Source of the DNA: JAAYJR01 sp964545315
GTDB lineage: Bacteria > Bacteroidota > Bacteroidia > Bacteroidales > Prolixibacteraceae
Assembly (NCBI GenBank): GCA_964545315.1
Contig: CAZJGI010000080.1
Span: 1 to 14,850, forward strand
Direction: 5' to 3'
DNA length: 14,850 bases
The notes under the pieces were generated by a model, which was not told the DNA's origin, searched no databases, and saw only the letters and a program-made list of their open reading frames with translations. The position numbers and the translations under genes were made by a program. Positions 7,442 to 14,850 of the stretch are shown here, piece after piece (the stretch's first letter is position 1; each line of letters begins with the position of its first letter).

Positions 7442-8734
7442 TTATAGATTCTCTGTAAGTGCAATAAATTTTTTAGCCAGCTCTTTACGTGAAAATTGCT
7501 TATATGAATCCCCTTTTATATGCAATTTTTTTTGTTGATAAAGACGGAAATAATTTGACAGGATTGATTTGATTTTTTCAAGATCATCAAAATTAACAGC
7601 TTCACCGGAATTAGTATCTTCAATGATCTTTATGAAATCGGCATTTGCAGGGCCAATGGCAAGAATTGGCCTGTTAACTGCCATATATTCAAACATTTTA
7701 CCCGGTAAAATTCCAGAGGCATTTGGTGTATTGTTGATTGGCAGCAACAAAATTTGTGATTTTGCCAAATGATCAATTCCTTCTTTATGAGGAAGATGAT
7801 CGATCAGAAGAAGATTATTTGACAGGCCATGGTTTTCAATATCTTTCAAAACCGAACTATCGGTTTGCCCTATTAATTGTATGCGGAGTTGATTTTTAAA
7901 TTCCTGATTTTCCTTTGAAAGAGAATTTAATGCTTTCCAAAGAGAAGGTGGATTCCTGTATTTATTAAAAGAGCCGAAGTGCGTAATTGAAAAATGATCA
8001 TCTTGACAGGCAGTGAGTTCAGTGAAATCTTCCGGATCGAATCCGTTATAAATAATACTTACCGGTTTATAGGTTTTCCCTTGCAAGCCTTTTGCACATC
8101 CCGGGCTTACGGTTACTATATGATCGGCGGTGTTAAGAACTTGAGATTCCAGTGAATGGTGTTTTTTGTCAGCCCATGCTGACAGCCGTAAATGCGAATA
8201 AAAATCTATGTCAGTCCATGGATCCCGGAAATCAGCAATCCACGGGGTATTGAATAATTTTTTTAGGCCTGATCCTATAAGATGCATACTGTGAGGAGGG
8301 CCGGTTGTAACTATCAGATCTACATGGTTTGATTTTAGAAATTCTGACAGAAATTTTACTGAGGGTTTAATCCAGAATTTCCTTGGATCAGGAATAAAAA
8401 AGTTGCCTCTTATGAATACTGATAATTTGTTTTTCCAGTCTCCTGATGATGCTTCTGAAATATAACCAGCTTTAAATTTTTCTTCTTTTTGCTTACCTGT
8501 TATTTTCCTGTATATTTCATAAGGTTCCCAAATTGGCGTTTTGATAGTTTTTATATCAGGATGAATTTCTTCAAGCAAGCTGTAATCTGTAACGGAAGGA
8601 TCAGGATTTTCAGGTGTATATATTACAGGTTGCCATCCCAATTCAGGAAAATATTTTGACATTTTCAGCCATCTCATTACCCCGCCCCCTCCGCTTGGTG
8701 GCCAGTAATATGTTATTATCAGTACCTTTTTCAT
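7442..8734 (-). CDS. Glycosyltransferase family 4 (GT-B fold)
   Basis: Predicted GT-B glycosyltransferase, 430 residues, a normal length for this Bacteroidetes-type GT4 group. The N-terminal acceptor domain opens with a glycine-rich loop in ITYYWPPSGGGGVMRW (7-22) and contains VTTGPPHSMHLIG (142-154) and WIADFRDPWTD (165-175), typical of the group. The linker region has VTVSPG and IIYNGFDPEDF (227-237). The C-terminal donor domain has GSFNKYR, LIGQTD and the NASGILPGKMFEYMA stretch (338-352) with the conserved Glu349. It is convergent with the acetyltransferase gene (48-base spacer) and lies 102 bases downstream of glyS on the same strand. It marks the right end of the polysaccharide locus. 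Whether it is read from its own promoter or by read-through from glyS is not visible. Substrates are unknown. Confidence 0.92.
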   Translation of the reverse strand: MKKVLIITYYWPPSGGGGVMRWLKMSKYFPELGWQPVIYTPENPDPSVTDYSLLEEIHPDIKTIKTPIWEPYEIYRKITGKQKEEKFKAGYISEASSGDWKNKLSVFIRGNFFIPDPRKFWIKPSVKFLSEFLKSNHVDLIVTTGPPHSMHLIGSGLKKLFNTPWIADFRDPWTDIDFYSHLRLSAWADKKHHSLESQVLNTADHIVTVSPGCAKGLQGKTYKPVSIIYNGFDPEDFTELTACQDDHFSITHFGSFNKYRNPPSLWKALNSLSKENQEFKNQLRIQLIGQTDSSVLKDIENHGLSNNLLLIDHLPHKEGIDHLAKSQILLLPINNTPNASGILPGKMFEYMAVNRPILAIGPANADFIKIIEDTNSGEAVNFDDLEKIKSILSNYFRLYQQKKLHIKGDSYKQFSRKELAKKFIALTENL

Positions 8735-8768
8735 CGGTAACTGTTTTAGTTTAGAAGATATTATATTA

Positions 8769-8830
8769 AACCTTATTTTTCAGAAAAGGTTATGGTACTA
8801 TTGATTGTTACAAGGTATATAAAAACAATC
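8769..8830 (-). other. Two short inverted repeats between glyS and the glycosyltransferase gene
   Basis: In the 102-base spacer, AACCTT (8769-8774) pairs with AAGGTT (8786-8791), and GATTGTT (8803-8809) pairs with AACAATC (8824-8830). Both could fold after the glyS stop on the minus strand, but neither is followed by a T tract. They may be weak terminators, mRNA end-stabilising hairpins, or chance. Confidence 0.25.
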
Positions 8831-8836
8831 CCCGGC

Positions 8837-10372
8837 CTATAATTTTTCAAACAGTTTTCTCATGCTCACCTTTTCACTTATTATTTTGCCCGCCTTATCT
8901 ATGGGTATCCTTTCCTGTTCCATGCTGTCGCGATAACGGATTGTTACAGTGTCATCATCTTTTGTTTGGTGGTCAACAGTAATGCAAAAAGGAGTGCCTA
9001 TAGCGTCCTGTCTTCGATATCTCTTCCCAATTGAATCCTTTTCGTCGTATTGGCAGTTGAAATCAAATTTTAAGTCATTCATTATTGTTCTGGCTTTTTC
9101 AGGTAACCCGTCTTTTTTCACCAGTGGCATTACTGCAAGCTTCACCGGAGCAAGTACGGGAGGGAGTTTTAGTACCACCCTTGAATCTTTTTCCAGTTCC
9201 TCTTCATGATACGCTGCTGATACTATCTGAAGAAACATCCGGTCGACACCGATCGATGTTTCAACAACAAAGGGCACATAAGACTCATTCATTTCAGGAT
9301 CAAAATAGCGGATTTTTTTACCTGAATATTTTTCATGTTGTGACAGGTCGAAATCAGTACGTGAATGGATGCCTTCCACCTCTTTAAATCCAAAAGGGAA
9401 TTTATATTCAACATCAACGGCAGCATTTGCATAATGCGCCAGCTTTTCGTGTTCATGAAACCGGTAGTTCTCTTTTCCGAATCCAAGGGCAAGATGCCAT
9501 TTCATCCTGATATCCTTCCATTTTTCAAACCAGTCCAGCTCTGTACCCGGTTTCACAAAAAATTGCATTTCCATCTGTTCAAATTCCCTCATCCGGAATA
9601 TGAATTGCCTTGCAACGATTTCATTTCTGAATGCTTTACCGATCTGAGCTATACCGAAAGGTATTTTCATCCTGCCGCTTTTCTGTACATTCAGGTAATT
9701 AACAAATATTCCCTGGGCAGTTTCCGGCCTCAGGAATACTTTCATGGAACCATCGGATGTTGACCCCATATCTGTGGAGAACATCAGGTTGAATTGCCTT
9801 ACATCCGTCCAGTTGCGTGTTCCCGAGACAGGACAGACAATCTGTTCATCAATAATTATTTGCTTTAATTCGTCAAAGTCATTACTGTTAAGGGCTTCTG
9901 AATAGCGTTTATGAAGCTGGTCATATTTTTCCCGGTTTTCCAGGACCCGGGTATTAGTAGTAAGAAATTGCTCTTCATTGAAACTATCTCCAAATCGCTT
10001 TTTAGCTTTTTCAACCTCTTTATTGATTTTTTCTTCATATTTGGAAAGTTGTTCCTCTATAAGAACATCAGCACGATAACGTTTTTTTGAATCTTTATTG
10101 TCAATCAGGGGATCATTGAATGCATCTACGTGGCCGGAAGCCTTCCAAATTGCGGGATGCATAAAAATGGCTGAATCAAGGCCCACTACATTCTCATGCA
10201 GCAGGACCATACTGTCCCACCAATACTTTTTTATATTGTTTTTTAATTCTACACCATACTGTCCATAATCATATACCGCACTGAGGCCGTCGTATATCTC
10301 ACTTGATTGAAAAACATATCCGTACTCTTTACAATGTGCTATCAGCTTTTTGAAAATATCTTCCTGTGCCAT
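8837..10372 (-). CDS. glyS: Glycine--tRNA ligase (single-chain, homodimeric class II type)
   Basis: Charges tRNA-Gly with glycine in the cytoplasm. The 511-residue chain is of the alpha2 type found in Bacteroidota, archaea and eukaryotes, not the alpha2beta2 enzyme of Escherichia coli. Landmarks are YDYGQYGVELKNNI (34-47), RPETAQGIF (215-223), class II motif 2 in GKAFRNEI to FRMREFEQMEMQFF (about 246-272), and motif 3 ETSIGVDRMF (371-380). A C-terminal anticodon-binding domain covers about 405-500 (KLAVMPLVKK, CQYDEKDSIGKRYRRQDAIG). No key motif is missing. The ATG at 10372 gives the usual short N terminus (MAQEDIFKKL). It follows the DUF4834-like gene after 84 bases that contain a candidate -7 element, so it may have its own promoter. 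Confidence 0.98.
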   Translation of the reverse strand: MAQEDIFKKLIAHCKEYGYVFQSSEIYDGLSAVYDYGQYGVELKNNIKKYWWDSMVLLHENVVGLDSAIFMHPAIWKASGHVDAFNDPLIDNKDSKKRYRADVLIEEQLSKYEEKINKEVEKAKKRFGDSFNEEQFLTTNTRVLENREKYDQLHKRYSEALNSNDFDELKQIIIDEQIVCPVSGTRNWTDVRQFNLMFSTDMGSTSDGSMKVFLRPETAQGIFVNYLNVQKSGRMKIPFGIAQIGKAFRNEIVARQFIFRMREFEQMEMQFFVKPGTELDWFEKWKDIRMKWHLALGFGKENYRFHEHEKLAHYANAAVDVEYKFPFGFKEVEGIHSRTDFDLSQHEKYSGKKIRYFDPEMNESYVPFVVETSIGVDRMFLQIVSAAYHEEELEKDSRVVLKLPPVLAPVKLAVMPLVKKDGLPEKARTIMNDLKFDFNCQYDEKDSIGKRYRRQDAIGTPFCITVDHQTKDDDTVTIRYRDSMEQERIPIDKAGKIISEKVSMRKLFEKL

Positions 10373-10396
10373 ACTTATGGTTTATTAAATAAGCGA

Positions 10397-10404
10397 CAAA
10401 AATA
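10397..10404 (-). promoter_or_regulatory. Candidate -7 element upstream of glyS
   Basis: TATTTTTG on the minus strand (10404 to 10397) fits the Bacteroidetes TAnnTTTG -7 consensus. It ends 24 bases before the glyS ATG and would give a very short leader. No good TTG -33 element is visible at the right distance, so support is partial. Confidence 0.35.
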
Positions 10405-10456
10405 TATATATTTGATTGAAGTAGAATGTTCGGGGCTGTTTAAATCCACTATTAAT

Positions 10457-10735
10457 TTATTCGACTTCCTCAAAGTCAATGTATTCTCCCTGATTTGAAT
10501 TCTGTGTATTATCTTTTCTACGTCCATATTCAATTGTTACTTCACCTTCTCTTTTCCCTGAACGCTCCTGTTGTTTTTGCTGTTCCTGCATTTTATTCTG
10601 AACATCTTTAAGTTTATGTTCTACAATGTTTGGAAGTATAAGACGGGTAAATATTTTTATAGCAAAGTAGATAACTGCTATGAATAATACAGTTTTAAAA
10701 ACGCCAACTATACTTAAAATGATAAATAGCTCCAT
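10457..10735 (-). CDS. DUF4834-like small membrane protein
   Basis: A 92-residue protein with one N-terminal membrane segment (about residues 3-27, FIILSIVGVFKTVLFIAVIYF). A charged, glutamine-rich stretch that could form a short coiled coil (41-60, KLKDVQNKMQEQQKQQE) follows, and the acidic end is GEYIDFEEVE. The layout of one membrane helix, a GEVTIEYG segment and a GEY-D-FEE tail matches the DUF4834 family as I know it from Bacteroidetes; its function is unknown. I start it at the ATG at 10735 because this puts the hydrophobic segment at the N terminus. A start at 10759 would overlap the upstream gene and add a basic leader. It begins four bases after the stop of the DUF5723-like gene, so the two are very likely co-transcribed. 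Confidence 0.8.
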   Translation of the reverse strand: MELFIILSIVGVFKTVLFIAVIYFAIKIFTRLILPNIVEHKLKDVQNKMQEQQKQQERSGKREGEVTIEYGRRKDNTQNSNQGEYIDFEEVE

Positions 10736-10739
10736 TGTT

Positions 10740-12116
10740 CTAATTTTTTTGCATGTCAACTAAAAAATTTATGCCAAAGCACAAATTTACATGTTTTGAG
10801 GTAGTTGGATCAATAATTCCCAAAATATTATTCGATGTTAAGAAAAATTGTGACCTCCCGAAGGTTGTGCTAATTCCAAATCCGGGATATATTTTTTTAA
10901 AATTAATGAAACTGATGCTTGCTGCAATATCAGTTTTTTTACCGGCTGACATATTTGCATAGAGTGAAAATAAATTTGAAAGCTTAGAAGAGTTAAAGGC
11001 TATAAGCTGGTTGGTTATCCCTGTTTCCATAAATTCGGAAAATTTGTACCCGGCGGTCAGGTTCATTTTGAAAGGAAGGCGGGAAATTTTTCTGTGATCT
11101 GCATTTTCCACATCTATTATGTAGGACAATGAATCCCCGAAATTTTTAAGTGCCTCTTTAGGTTCCAGGTAGGACTGTCCGGGAAGGATTGATTGATAAA
11201 GTGAATATTCTTCATATTTCAATGGACGTAAAAAGTCGATCTCGTAAAGATTTTTCTTATGGCCGGTAATTCCAATGTCAGTAAAGCTCAAAGAAAACTC
11301 AGAAAATTCATCGGGACGAAAAATAACACCCGCGTCAAAAGCAATTCCCATATTACGCGCACCGAAAAAATAGTCTGCGGGTGTCATATTTAATTCAAAA
11401 GATGAAAAATTTAAAACAGTATCCCTTAAATGCCGGTATGGGCCTGCTAATTTGACATCACCATCCATATTGATAAGTAATTCATTATTTTGCTGATCTG
11501 TTTCGATGGAAAAATTAATATCTTTTGCATTAAAATACATTTTACCGAATAAAATTTTCATGCGTAACCCGGCATCTAGTTTTTTTGTAAGTTTTTTTGA
11601 TATACCGGGTGCAACTTCCCTGAAGTATTGAAAATTAAAGGATGCCGGGCCAAGTTTTTCATTTGTACCATAAGAATTTAGGAGGCCGTCGCGGATTATC
11701 CTGACTATTTCCCGGTCAAATGAACCTTCAGAAAAGCTGCGGTCTGAAAGAGACAGGCTAAAAGTATATTCATTGATCTTTAAACTGGTGAAAAACATCG
11801 ATAGTCTTACTTCGGCCTTTTCCTTTCCTGTTAAATCGAAGTAATTGTAAAATTTGTTCAGATCATAGCTGAAATCTTTGGAAAAAAGAGAGCTAAACGG
11901 GAAATTTGTATTAATCGAGCTATATATCCCGGAAAAAACCGGTATTCCGACAAACAATTTTTCTGTTTTATTCTGATAAGCTGGATTGAAGAGTGTCGAT
12001 TGAGGTACATCAGGTAACATAAAGGGTAGCATGGCCTGTGCTTTGGCTTTGTATAGCGGGAGTTGCCAAAATACCAGCAAAAAAATGCATGATTTTATGA
12101 CCCTTATATAAAACAT
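10740..12116 (-). CDS. DUF5723-like protein, predicted outer-membrane beta-barrel
   Basis: A 458-residue exported protein of unknown function. An N-terminal signal peptide is visible (basic MFYIRVIK, hydrophobic SCIFLLVFWQLPL, probable cleavage after KAKAQA). The mature protein begins with a segment like MLPDVPQSTLFNPAYQNKT, which resembles the start of DUF5723 and PorP/SprF-like Bacteroidetes proteins. The rest is rich in alternating hydrophobic and polar residues (for example FSFSLSDRSFSEG-like strands and LRMKILFGKMYFNA) and ends in VNLCFGINFLVDMQKN. This suits a beta-barrel with strands up to the C terminus. The gene heads a minus-strand run with the DUF4834-like gene and then glyS. The nearest upstream gene is the divergent S41 protease. 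A link to envelope assembly is inference only. Confidence 0.78.
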   Translation of the reverse strand: MFYIRVIKSCIFLLVFWQLPLYKAKAQAMLPFMLPDVPQSTLFNPAYQNKTEKLFVGIPVFSGIYSSINTNFPFSSLFSKDFSYDLNKFYNYFDLTGKEKAEVRLSMFFTSLKINEYTFSLSLSDRSFSEGSFDREIVRIIRDGLLNSYGTNEKLGPASFNFQYFREVAPGISKKLTKKLDAGLRMKILFGKMYFNAKDINFSIETDQQNNELLINMDGDVKLAGPYRHLRDTVLNFSSFELNMTPADYFFGARNMGIAFDAGVIFRPDEFSEFSLSFTDIGITGHKKNLYEIDFLRPLKYEEYSLYQSILPGQSYLEPKEALKNFGDSLSYIIDVENADHRKISRLPFKMNLTAGYKFSEFMETGITNQLIAFNSSKLSNLFSLYANMSAGKKTDIAASISFINFKKIYPGFGISTTFGRSQFFLTSNNILGIIDPTTSKHVNLCFGINFLVDMQKN

Positions 12117-12128
12117 TTTCCGTTTTTT

Positions 12129-12273
12129 GTTAATGCAAAAATAGATAATTGTCTTTAAAAGATACTAAACCTTTTTAGTTAACCGGACGTTTAAATCTTT
12201 GTGATAGGTAGTTAATATATTTTAACGTATTGCACAAATCAGTTAACCAAAGAATATTGGCTAAGTTTGTTAA
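12129..12273. promoter_or_regulatory. Divergent control region with clustered GTTAA words
   Basis: Between the DUF5723-like gene and the S41 protease gene, GTTAA occurs at 12129, 12178, 12211, 12242 and 12269. TTAAC occurs at 12222, and the words at 12178 and 12242 are full GTTAAC palindromes inside a repeated AGTTAACC (12177-12184 and 12241-12248, 64 bases apart). The pair at 12211-12226 forms an inverted repeat, GTTAA-6-TTAAC. This could be a regulator-binding region serving both genes, or chance in AT-rich DNA. Confidence 0.3.
12136..12143 (-). promoter_or_regulatory. Candidate -7 element upstream of the DUF5723-like gene
   Basis: TATTTTTG on the minus strand (12143 to 12136) fits TAnnTTTG and lies about 20 bases before the ATG at 12116. 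A TTTA about 22 bases further upstream is only a weak -33 candidate. Confidence 0.35.
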
Positions 12274-12278
12274 TTTTG
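12271..12278 (+). promoter_or_regulatory. Candidate -7 element upstream of the S41 protease gene
   Basis: TAATTTTG fits TAnnTTTG. Transcription would begin near 12285, which would exclude the TTG at 12267 as a start codon and leave the ATGs at 12309 and 12339. No -33 element at the expected distance is clear. Confidence 0.35.
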
Positions 12279-12338
12279 CAGAGTGAGGAAAATGTCTTCC
12301 TTTATTATATGAAATACAGATATTTTAAGCGATTAAAA

Positions 12339-14015
12339 ATGAATTGGAAAAAATTATTTATAAGTACCCTGATAATTCTGATTGCAGGATTTGGTTTTTA
12401 CAGTTTTAATCAGGACGAGAAAAATTTTCAGTTAGCTAAGAACCTCGAAATATATTTCAGTTTATTCCGGGAATTGAATATGTTTTATGTTGATGAGGTT
12501 AATCCTGAAAAATTGGTAAAGACCAGTATTGATGAGATGTTAAAATCTTTAGACCCTTATACAAATTATATTTCTGAAGATCAGATGGAGGATTTCCGGT
12601 TTATGACAACAGGAGAATATGCAGGAATTGGCGCATTAATCGGTCAGCAGAATGGTAAAATTGTAATTTCAGAACCATATGAGGGCTTCCCTGCCCAGAA
12701 GTTTGGGCTTAAAGCAGGCGACATAATTCTTGAAGTTGAGGGTAAATCAACTGAGAGCATGACCACAGAGGACGTAAGTAATCTTTTAAAAGGCCCCGCA
12801 AAGAAACCGGTTAAAATTAAATTACAAAGGCCGGGCCAGAAAAAGCCTTATGAAGTAGATGTTATACGAGAAAAGATCATGATTGACGCAGTGCCTTATT
12901 ATGGCATGGTCGATAATAATACAGCGTATATCAGATTATCGAATTTTACAGTCAACTGTAGTGAGGAAGTTAAAAAGGCTTATTTGGAACTCAAAAAGAA
13001 TAATCCGGGTGCATTAATCTTAGATATGAGGTCGAATCCCGGCGGACTCCTTCAGGAGTCTGTTAAAATAGTTAATATGTTTGTTTCAAAAGGTGAAGAT
13101 ATTGTTAGTACACGCGGTAAAGTAAAGCAATGGGATAAATCATATACAGCTACTTCCACACCTCTTGATACTACTATCCGCATTGCAGTTCTGACAAACC
13201 GTGCTTCTGCATCCGCTTCAGAAATTGTTGCCGGAGCAATTCAGGATTTGGACCGGGGACTGGTTATAGGTTCACGAACTTTTGGTAAAGGTCTTGTTCA
13301 GACTACGCGGGATCTGAGTTATAATACAAAACTTAAAGTCACTACTGCAAAATATTATATTCCCAGTGGAAGATGTATACAGGCACTTGACTATTCAACC
13401 AGGAATGAAGATGGTAGCGTGGGACATGTGCCTGACTCCCTTATGTCTGAGTTTAAAACAAAAAATGGACGTATCGTTTATGACGGCGGGGGAATTGTTC
13501 CTGATGTCGTGATGGAACCGGAACAACTAAGTAATCTCAGCGCTGCTCTTATTACCAAATTTATGATTTTTGATTTTGCTACTAAGTATTCCAATGAAAA
13601 TGAATCAATTGCATCACCTGAAGAATTCACTGTTACATCAGAAATTTATAGTCAGTTTGCGGAATTCCTCAAGAACAATAATTTTGAATATGAATCTGAA
13701 TCGGAGCATTTATTGAAAGAGCTGGAGATAGCTGCCAAGGAAGAAAAATACTACAGCCTTGCTGAAAAAGATTTCGAAAGTTTGAAAACTCAGCTTGAAC
13801 CACATCTGGATAAAGACCTTGAGGTGTTTGGTGAAGAGGTTAAAACCCTCCTGGAGAATGAGATCGTTTCGCGGTATTACTATCAAAAAGGGGCCATAAG
13901 ATCTACAATTGGCGAAGATAAAGTGATTCAAACAGCGAGAGAGAAACTTAATTCGGATATGGCATATAATTCATATTTCGAACCGGGAATAGTTATTACA
14001 ATGAAAAATAAATAG
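12339..14015 (+). CDS. S41 family C-terminal processing peptidase (CtpA/Prc type)
   Basis: Predicted periplasmic serine protease that cleaves near the C termini of envelope proteins. From the ATG at 12339 the product has 558 residues and begins with a basic start and one hydrophobic segment (MNWKKLFISTLIILIAGFGF), a signal peptide or membrane anchor. The ATG at 12309 would add ten basic residues and cannot be excluded. A PDZ domain lies at about 92-171 (GEYAGIGALIG to KIKLQRPG, with FGLKAGDIILEVEG). The catalytic core has DMRSNPGGLL, the nucleophile Ser292 in RASASASEI, and Lys317 and Gln321 in FGKGLVQ. This Ser-Lys spacing of 25 and Lys-Gln spacing of 4 matches CtpB. About 160 residues after the core form a charged, probably helical tail common in Bacteroidetes members. 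It is divergent from the DUF5723-like gene and followed by an MscS gene. Confidence 0.93.
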   Translation: MNWKKLFISTLIILIAGFGFYSFNQDEKNFQLAKNLEIYFSLFRELNMFYVDEVNPEKLVKTSIDEMLKSLDPYTNYISEDQMEDFRFMTTGEYAGIGALIGQQNGKIVISEPYEGFPAQKFGLKAGDIILEVEGKSTESMTTEDVSNLLKGPAKKPVKIKLQRPGQKKPYEVDVIREKIMIDAVPYYGMVDNNTAYIRLSNFTVNCSEEVKKAYLELKKNNPGALILDMRSNPGGLLQESVKIVNMFVSKGEDIVSTRGKVKQWDKSYTATSTPLDTTIRIAVLTNRASASASEIVAGAIQDLDRGLVIGSRTFGKGLVQTTRDLSYNTKLKVTTAKYYIPSGRCIQALDYSTRNEDGSVGHVPDSLMSEFKTKNGRIVYDGGGIVPDVVMEPEQLSNLSAALITKFMIFDFATKYSNENESIASPEEFTVTSEIYSQFAEFLKNNNFEYESESEHLLKELEIAAKEEKYYSLAEKDFESLKTQLEPHLDKDLEVFGEEVKTLLENEIVSRYYYQKGAIRSTIGEDKVIQTAREKLNSDMAYNSYFEPGIVITMKNK

Positions 14016-14059
14016 TAGCAAATTATTAGTTCCGGATGTCCCAATGGCCTTATCCTTTG

Positions 14060-14079
14060 CCGTTCGCTTTAGCGAGCGG
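14060..14079. repeat. GC-rich 8-bp stem-loop between the protease and channel genes
   Basis: CCGTTCGC (14060-14067) and GCGAGCGG (14072-14079) pair over eight positions with one G-T pair and a TTTA loop. It stands out from the surrounding AT-rich spacer. It begins 44 bases after the protease stop, so it may be a terminator or mRNA-stabilising hairpin, but no T tract follows on either strand. A dispersed REP-like repeat is another possibility. Confidence 0.45.
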
Positions 14080-14133
14080 ATTGAAATATAAATAAATGAT
14101 TGATTATAAATTGTTTAACTAAGTTATCTTCGA

Positions 14134-14850
14134 ATGAACTTTAATGAACTAATCAACTATCAAATCCTTAAAACTGAGCATGTTACATTAACTGTTTATA
14201 ATATTGTTATTGTAATACTGGTATTGCTCACTACCATTATTATACTTAGTATTATCAGGAAGTTATTCAATAGGTTTATTGAGAAGCAGGAAGAACAAAG
14301 ACGTTCATATTGGTCCCTTTATCTTATTTTAAGGTATGTTGTCTGGGTTGTGGTTATTGTTTTGCTCCTTGAAACTTCAGGAGTAAAAATTACTGTATTG
14401 CTGGCCAGTATAACAGCTCTCCTGGTTGGTGTCGGTTTTGGTATACAGCAGCTTTTCAGTGATATAGCATCGGGTATAGTTTTAATATTTGAGCGTAACC
14501 TTCAAATAAATGATATCATTGAGCTGGAAGATAAAACTGTAGGTAAGGTTATTCATATCGGGCTTCGCACTTCAAAACTTAAAACCAGGGATGACGTAAT
14601 TCTTGTCGTCCCTAATTCAAAGTTTGTTAATGACATAATTATTAACTGGAGCCAAATGGACTATAACACCAGGTTTTCAGTTCCTGTAGGAGTCGCCTAT
14701 AGATCAGACACTAAATTAGTCACTGATCTTTTATTGGATTGTGCCCTGAAGAATAAAAATATTTCACTTCATCCAAAGCCTTTTGTCAGGTTTAATAATT
14801 TTGGCGATTCCTCACTTGACTTTCAAGTATATTTTTGGGTTAAGGAACCA
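14134..14850 (+). CDS. MscS-type mechanosensitive ion channel, 5' part (cut by the window end)
   Basis: The frame opens at ATG 14134 and is still open after 239 codons at the right edge. The product begins with membrane segments at about 20-42 (VYNIVIVILVLLTTIIILSI) and 65-82. The pore-lining helix follows at about 88-118 (ASITALLVGVGFGIQQ, then LFSDIASGIVLIF), which aligns with MscS TM3. The cytoplasmic beta-domain comes next: NDIIELEDKTVGKV (126-139), LRTSKLKTRDD (144-154) and VVPNSKF (158-164), all typical of MscS. These channels release solutes during osmotic downshock. The start lies 118 bases after the protease stop, with a GC-rich stem-loop between them, so it may be a separate transcript. 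The C-terminal end is missing, so the full size and any extra domains are unknown. Confidence 0.9.
   Translation, partial: MNFNELINYQILKTEHVTLTVYNIVIVILVLLTTIIILSIIRKLFNRFIEKQEEQRRSYWSLYLILRYVVWVVVIVLLLETSGVKITVLLASITALLVGVGFGIQQLFSDIASGIVLIFERNLQINDIIELEDKTVGKVIHIGLRTSKLKTRDDVILVVPNSKFVNDIIINWSQMDYNTRFSVPVGVAYRSDTKLVTDLLLDCALKNKNISLHPKPFVRFNNFGDSSLDFQVYFWVKEP

Noticed and set aside
8949..9763. Plus-strand open frames of 86-132 codons inside glyS
   Set aside because: They lie antisense to conserved synthetase motifs, and their products look like random serine- and phenylalanine-rich peptides.
10753..10962. Plus-strand 69-codon open frame over the end of the DUF5723-like gene
   Set aside because: It is antisense to an intact coding sequence with no start signal or family resemblance.
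1..14850. CRISPR array, transposon ends, prophage or defence system
   Set aside because: No regularly spaced direct repeats, transposase, integrase or known defence domains appear on either strand.

Overview
The window looks like a chromosomal segment of a Bacteroidota (Bacteroidetes) bacterium. The evidence is an outer-membrane-type protein resembling DUF5723 next to a small DUF4834-like membrane protein (families I know mainly from this phylum), a single-chain class II glycyl-tRNA synthetase, almost no Shine-Dalgarno sequences, and TAnnTTTG words of the Bacteroidetes sigma -7 type in four intergenic regions. Taxonomy below phylum cannot be read from the sequence. A run of exactly 100 N (6789-6888) marks a scaffold join, so this is a draft or metagenomic assembly.

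Positions 1-8734 are part of a surface-polysaccharide (O-antigen, capsule or exopolysaccharide) locus. From the left it holds the tail of an unidentified membrane protein, then a plus-strand run of a WzxC-like flippase, a family 2 glycosyltransferase and a small SAM methyltransferase. Next comes a minus-strand pair, an FkbM-type methyltransferase and a GT4-type glycosyltransferase. They are followed by a plus-strand pair, a DegT/WbpE-type sugar aminotransferase and a WbpD/WlbB-type N-acetyltransferase. A second GT4-type glycosyltransferase on the minus strand closes the locus. The aminotransferase and acetyltransferase are consecutive enzymes in making UDP-2,3-diacetamido-uronic acids. The glycosyltransferases would add sugars to a lipid-linked repeat unit, the methyltransferases could decorate it, and the flippase would export it. 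The oxidising enzymes (WbpA, WbpB), the polymerase, the initiating transferase and the export channel are not in the window. The left part, up to about 5.4 kb, is visibly richer in A+T than the aminotransferase/acetyltransferase part, suggesting a mosaic history.

Positions 8837-12116 are a minus-strand housekeeping block: the DUF5723-like protein, the DUF4834-like protein four bases behind it, then glycyl-tRNA synthetase. The second GT4 gene lies 102 bases downstream of glyS on the same strand.

Positions 12117-14850 start with a divergent control region rich in GTTAA words. It is followed on the plus strand by a periplasmic S41 C-terminal processing protease and, after a GC-rich stem-loop, by an MscS-type mechanosensitive channel cut by the window edge.

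I see no tRNA, rRNA, CRISPR array, transposase or toxin-antitoxin pair, and no convincing evidence of a wholly new biological system. The points most worth checking are the gap inside the acetyltransferase, the incomplete amino-sugar pathway, the compositional mosaic, and a few intergenic inverted repeats.
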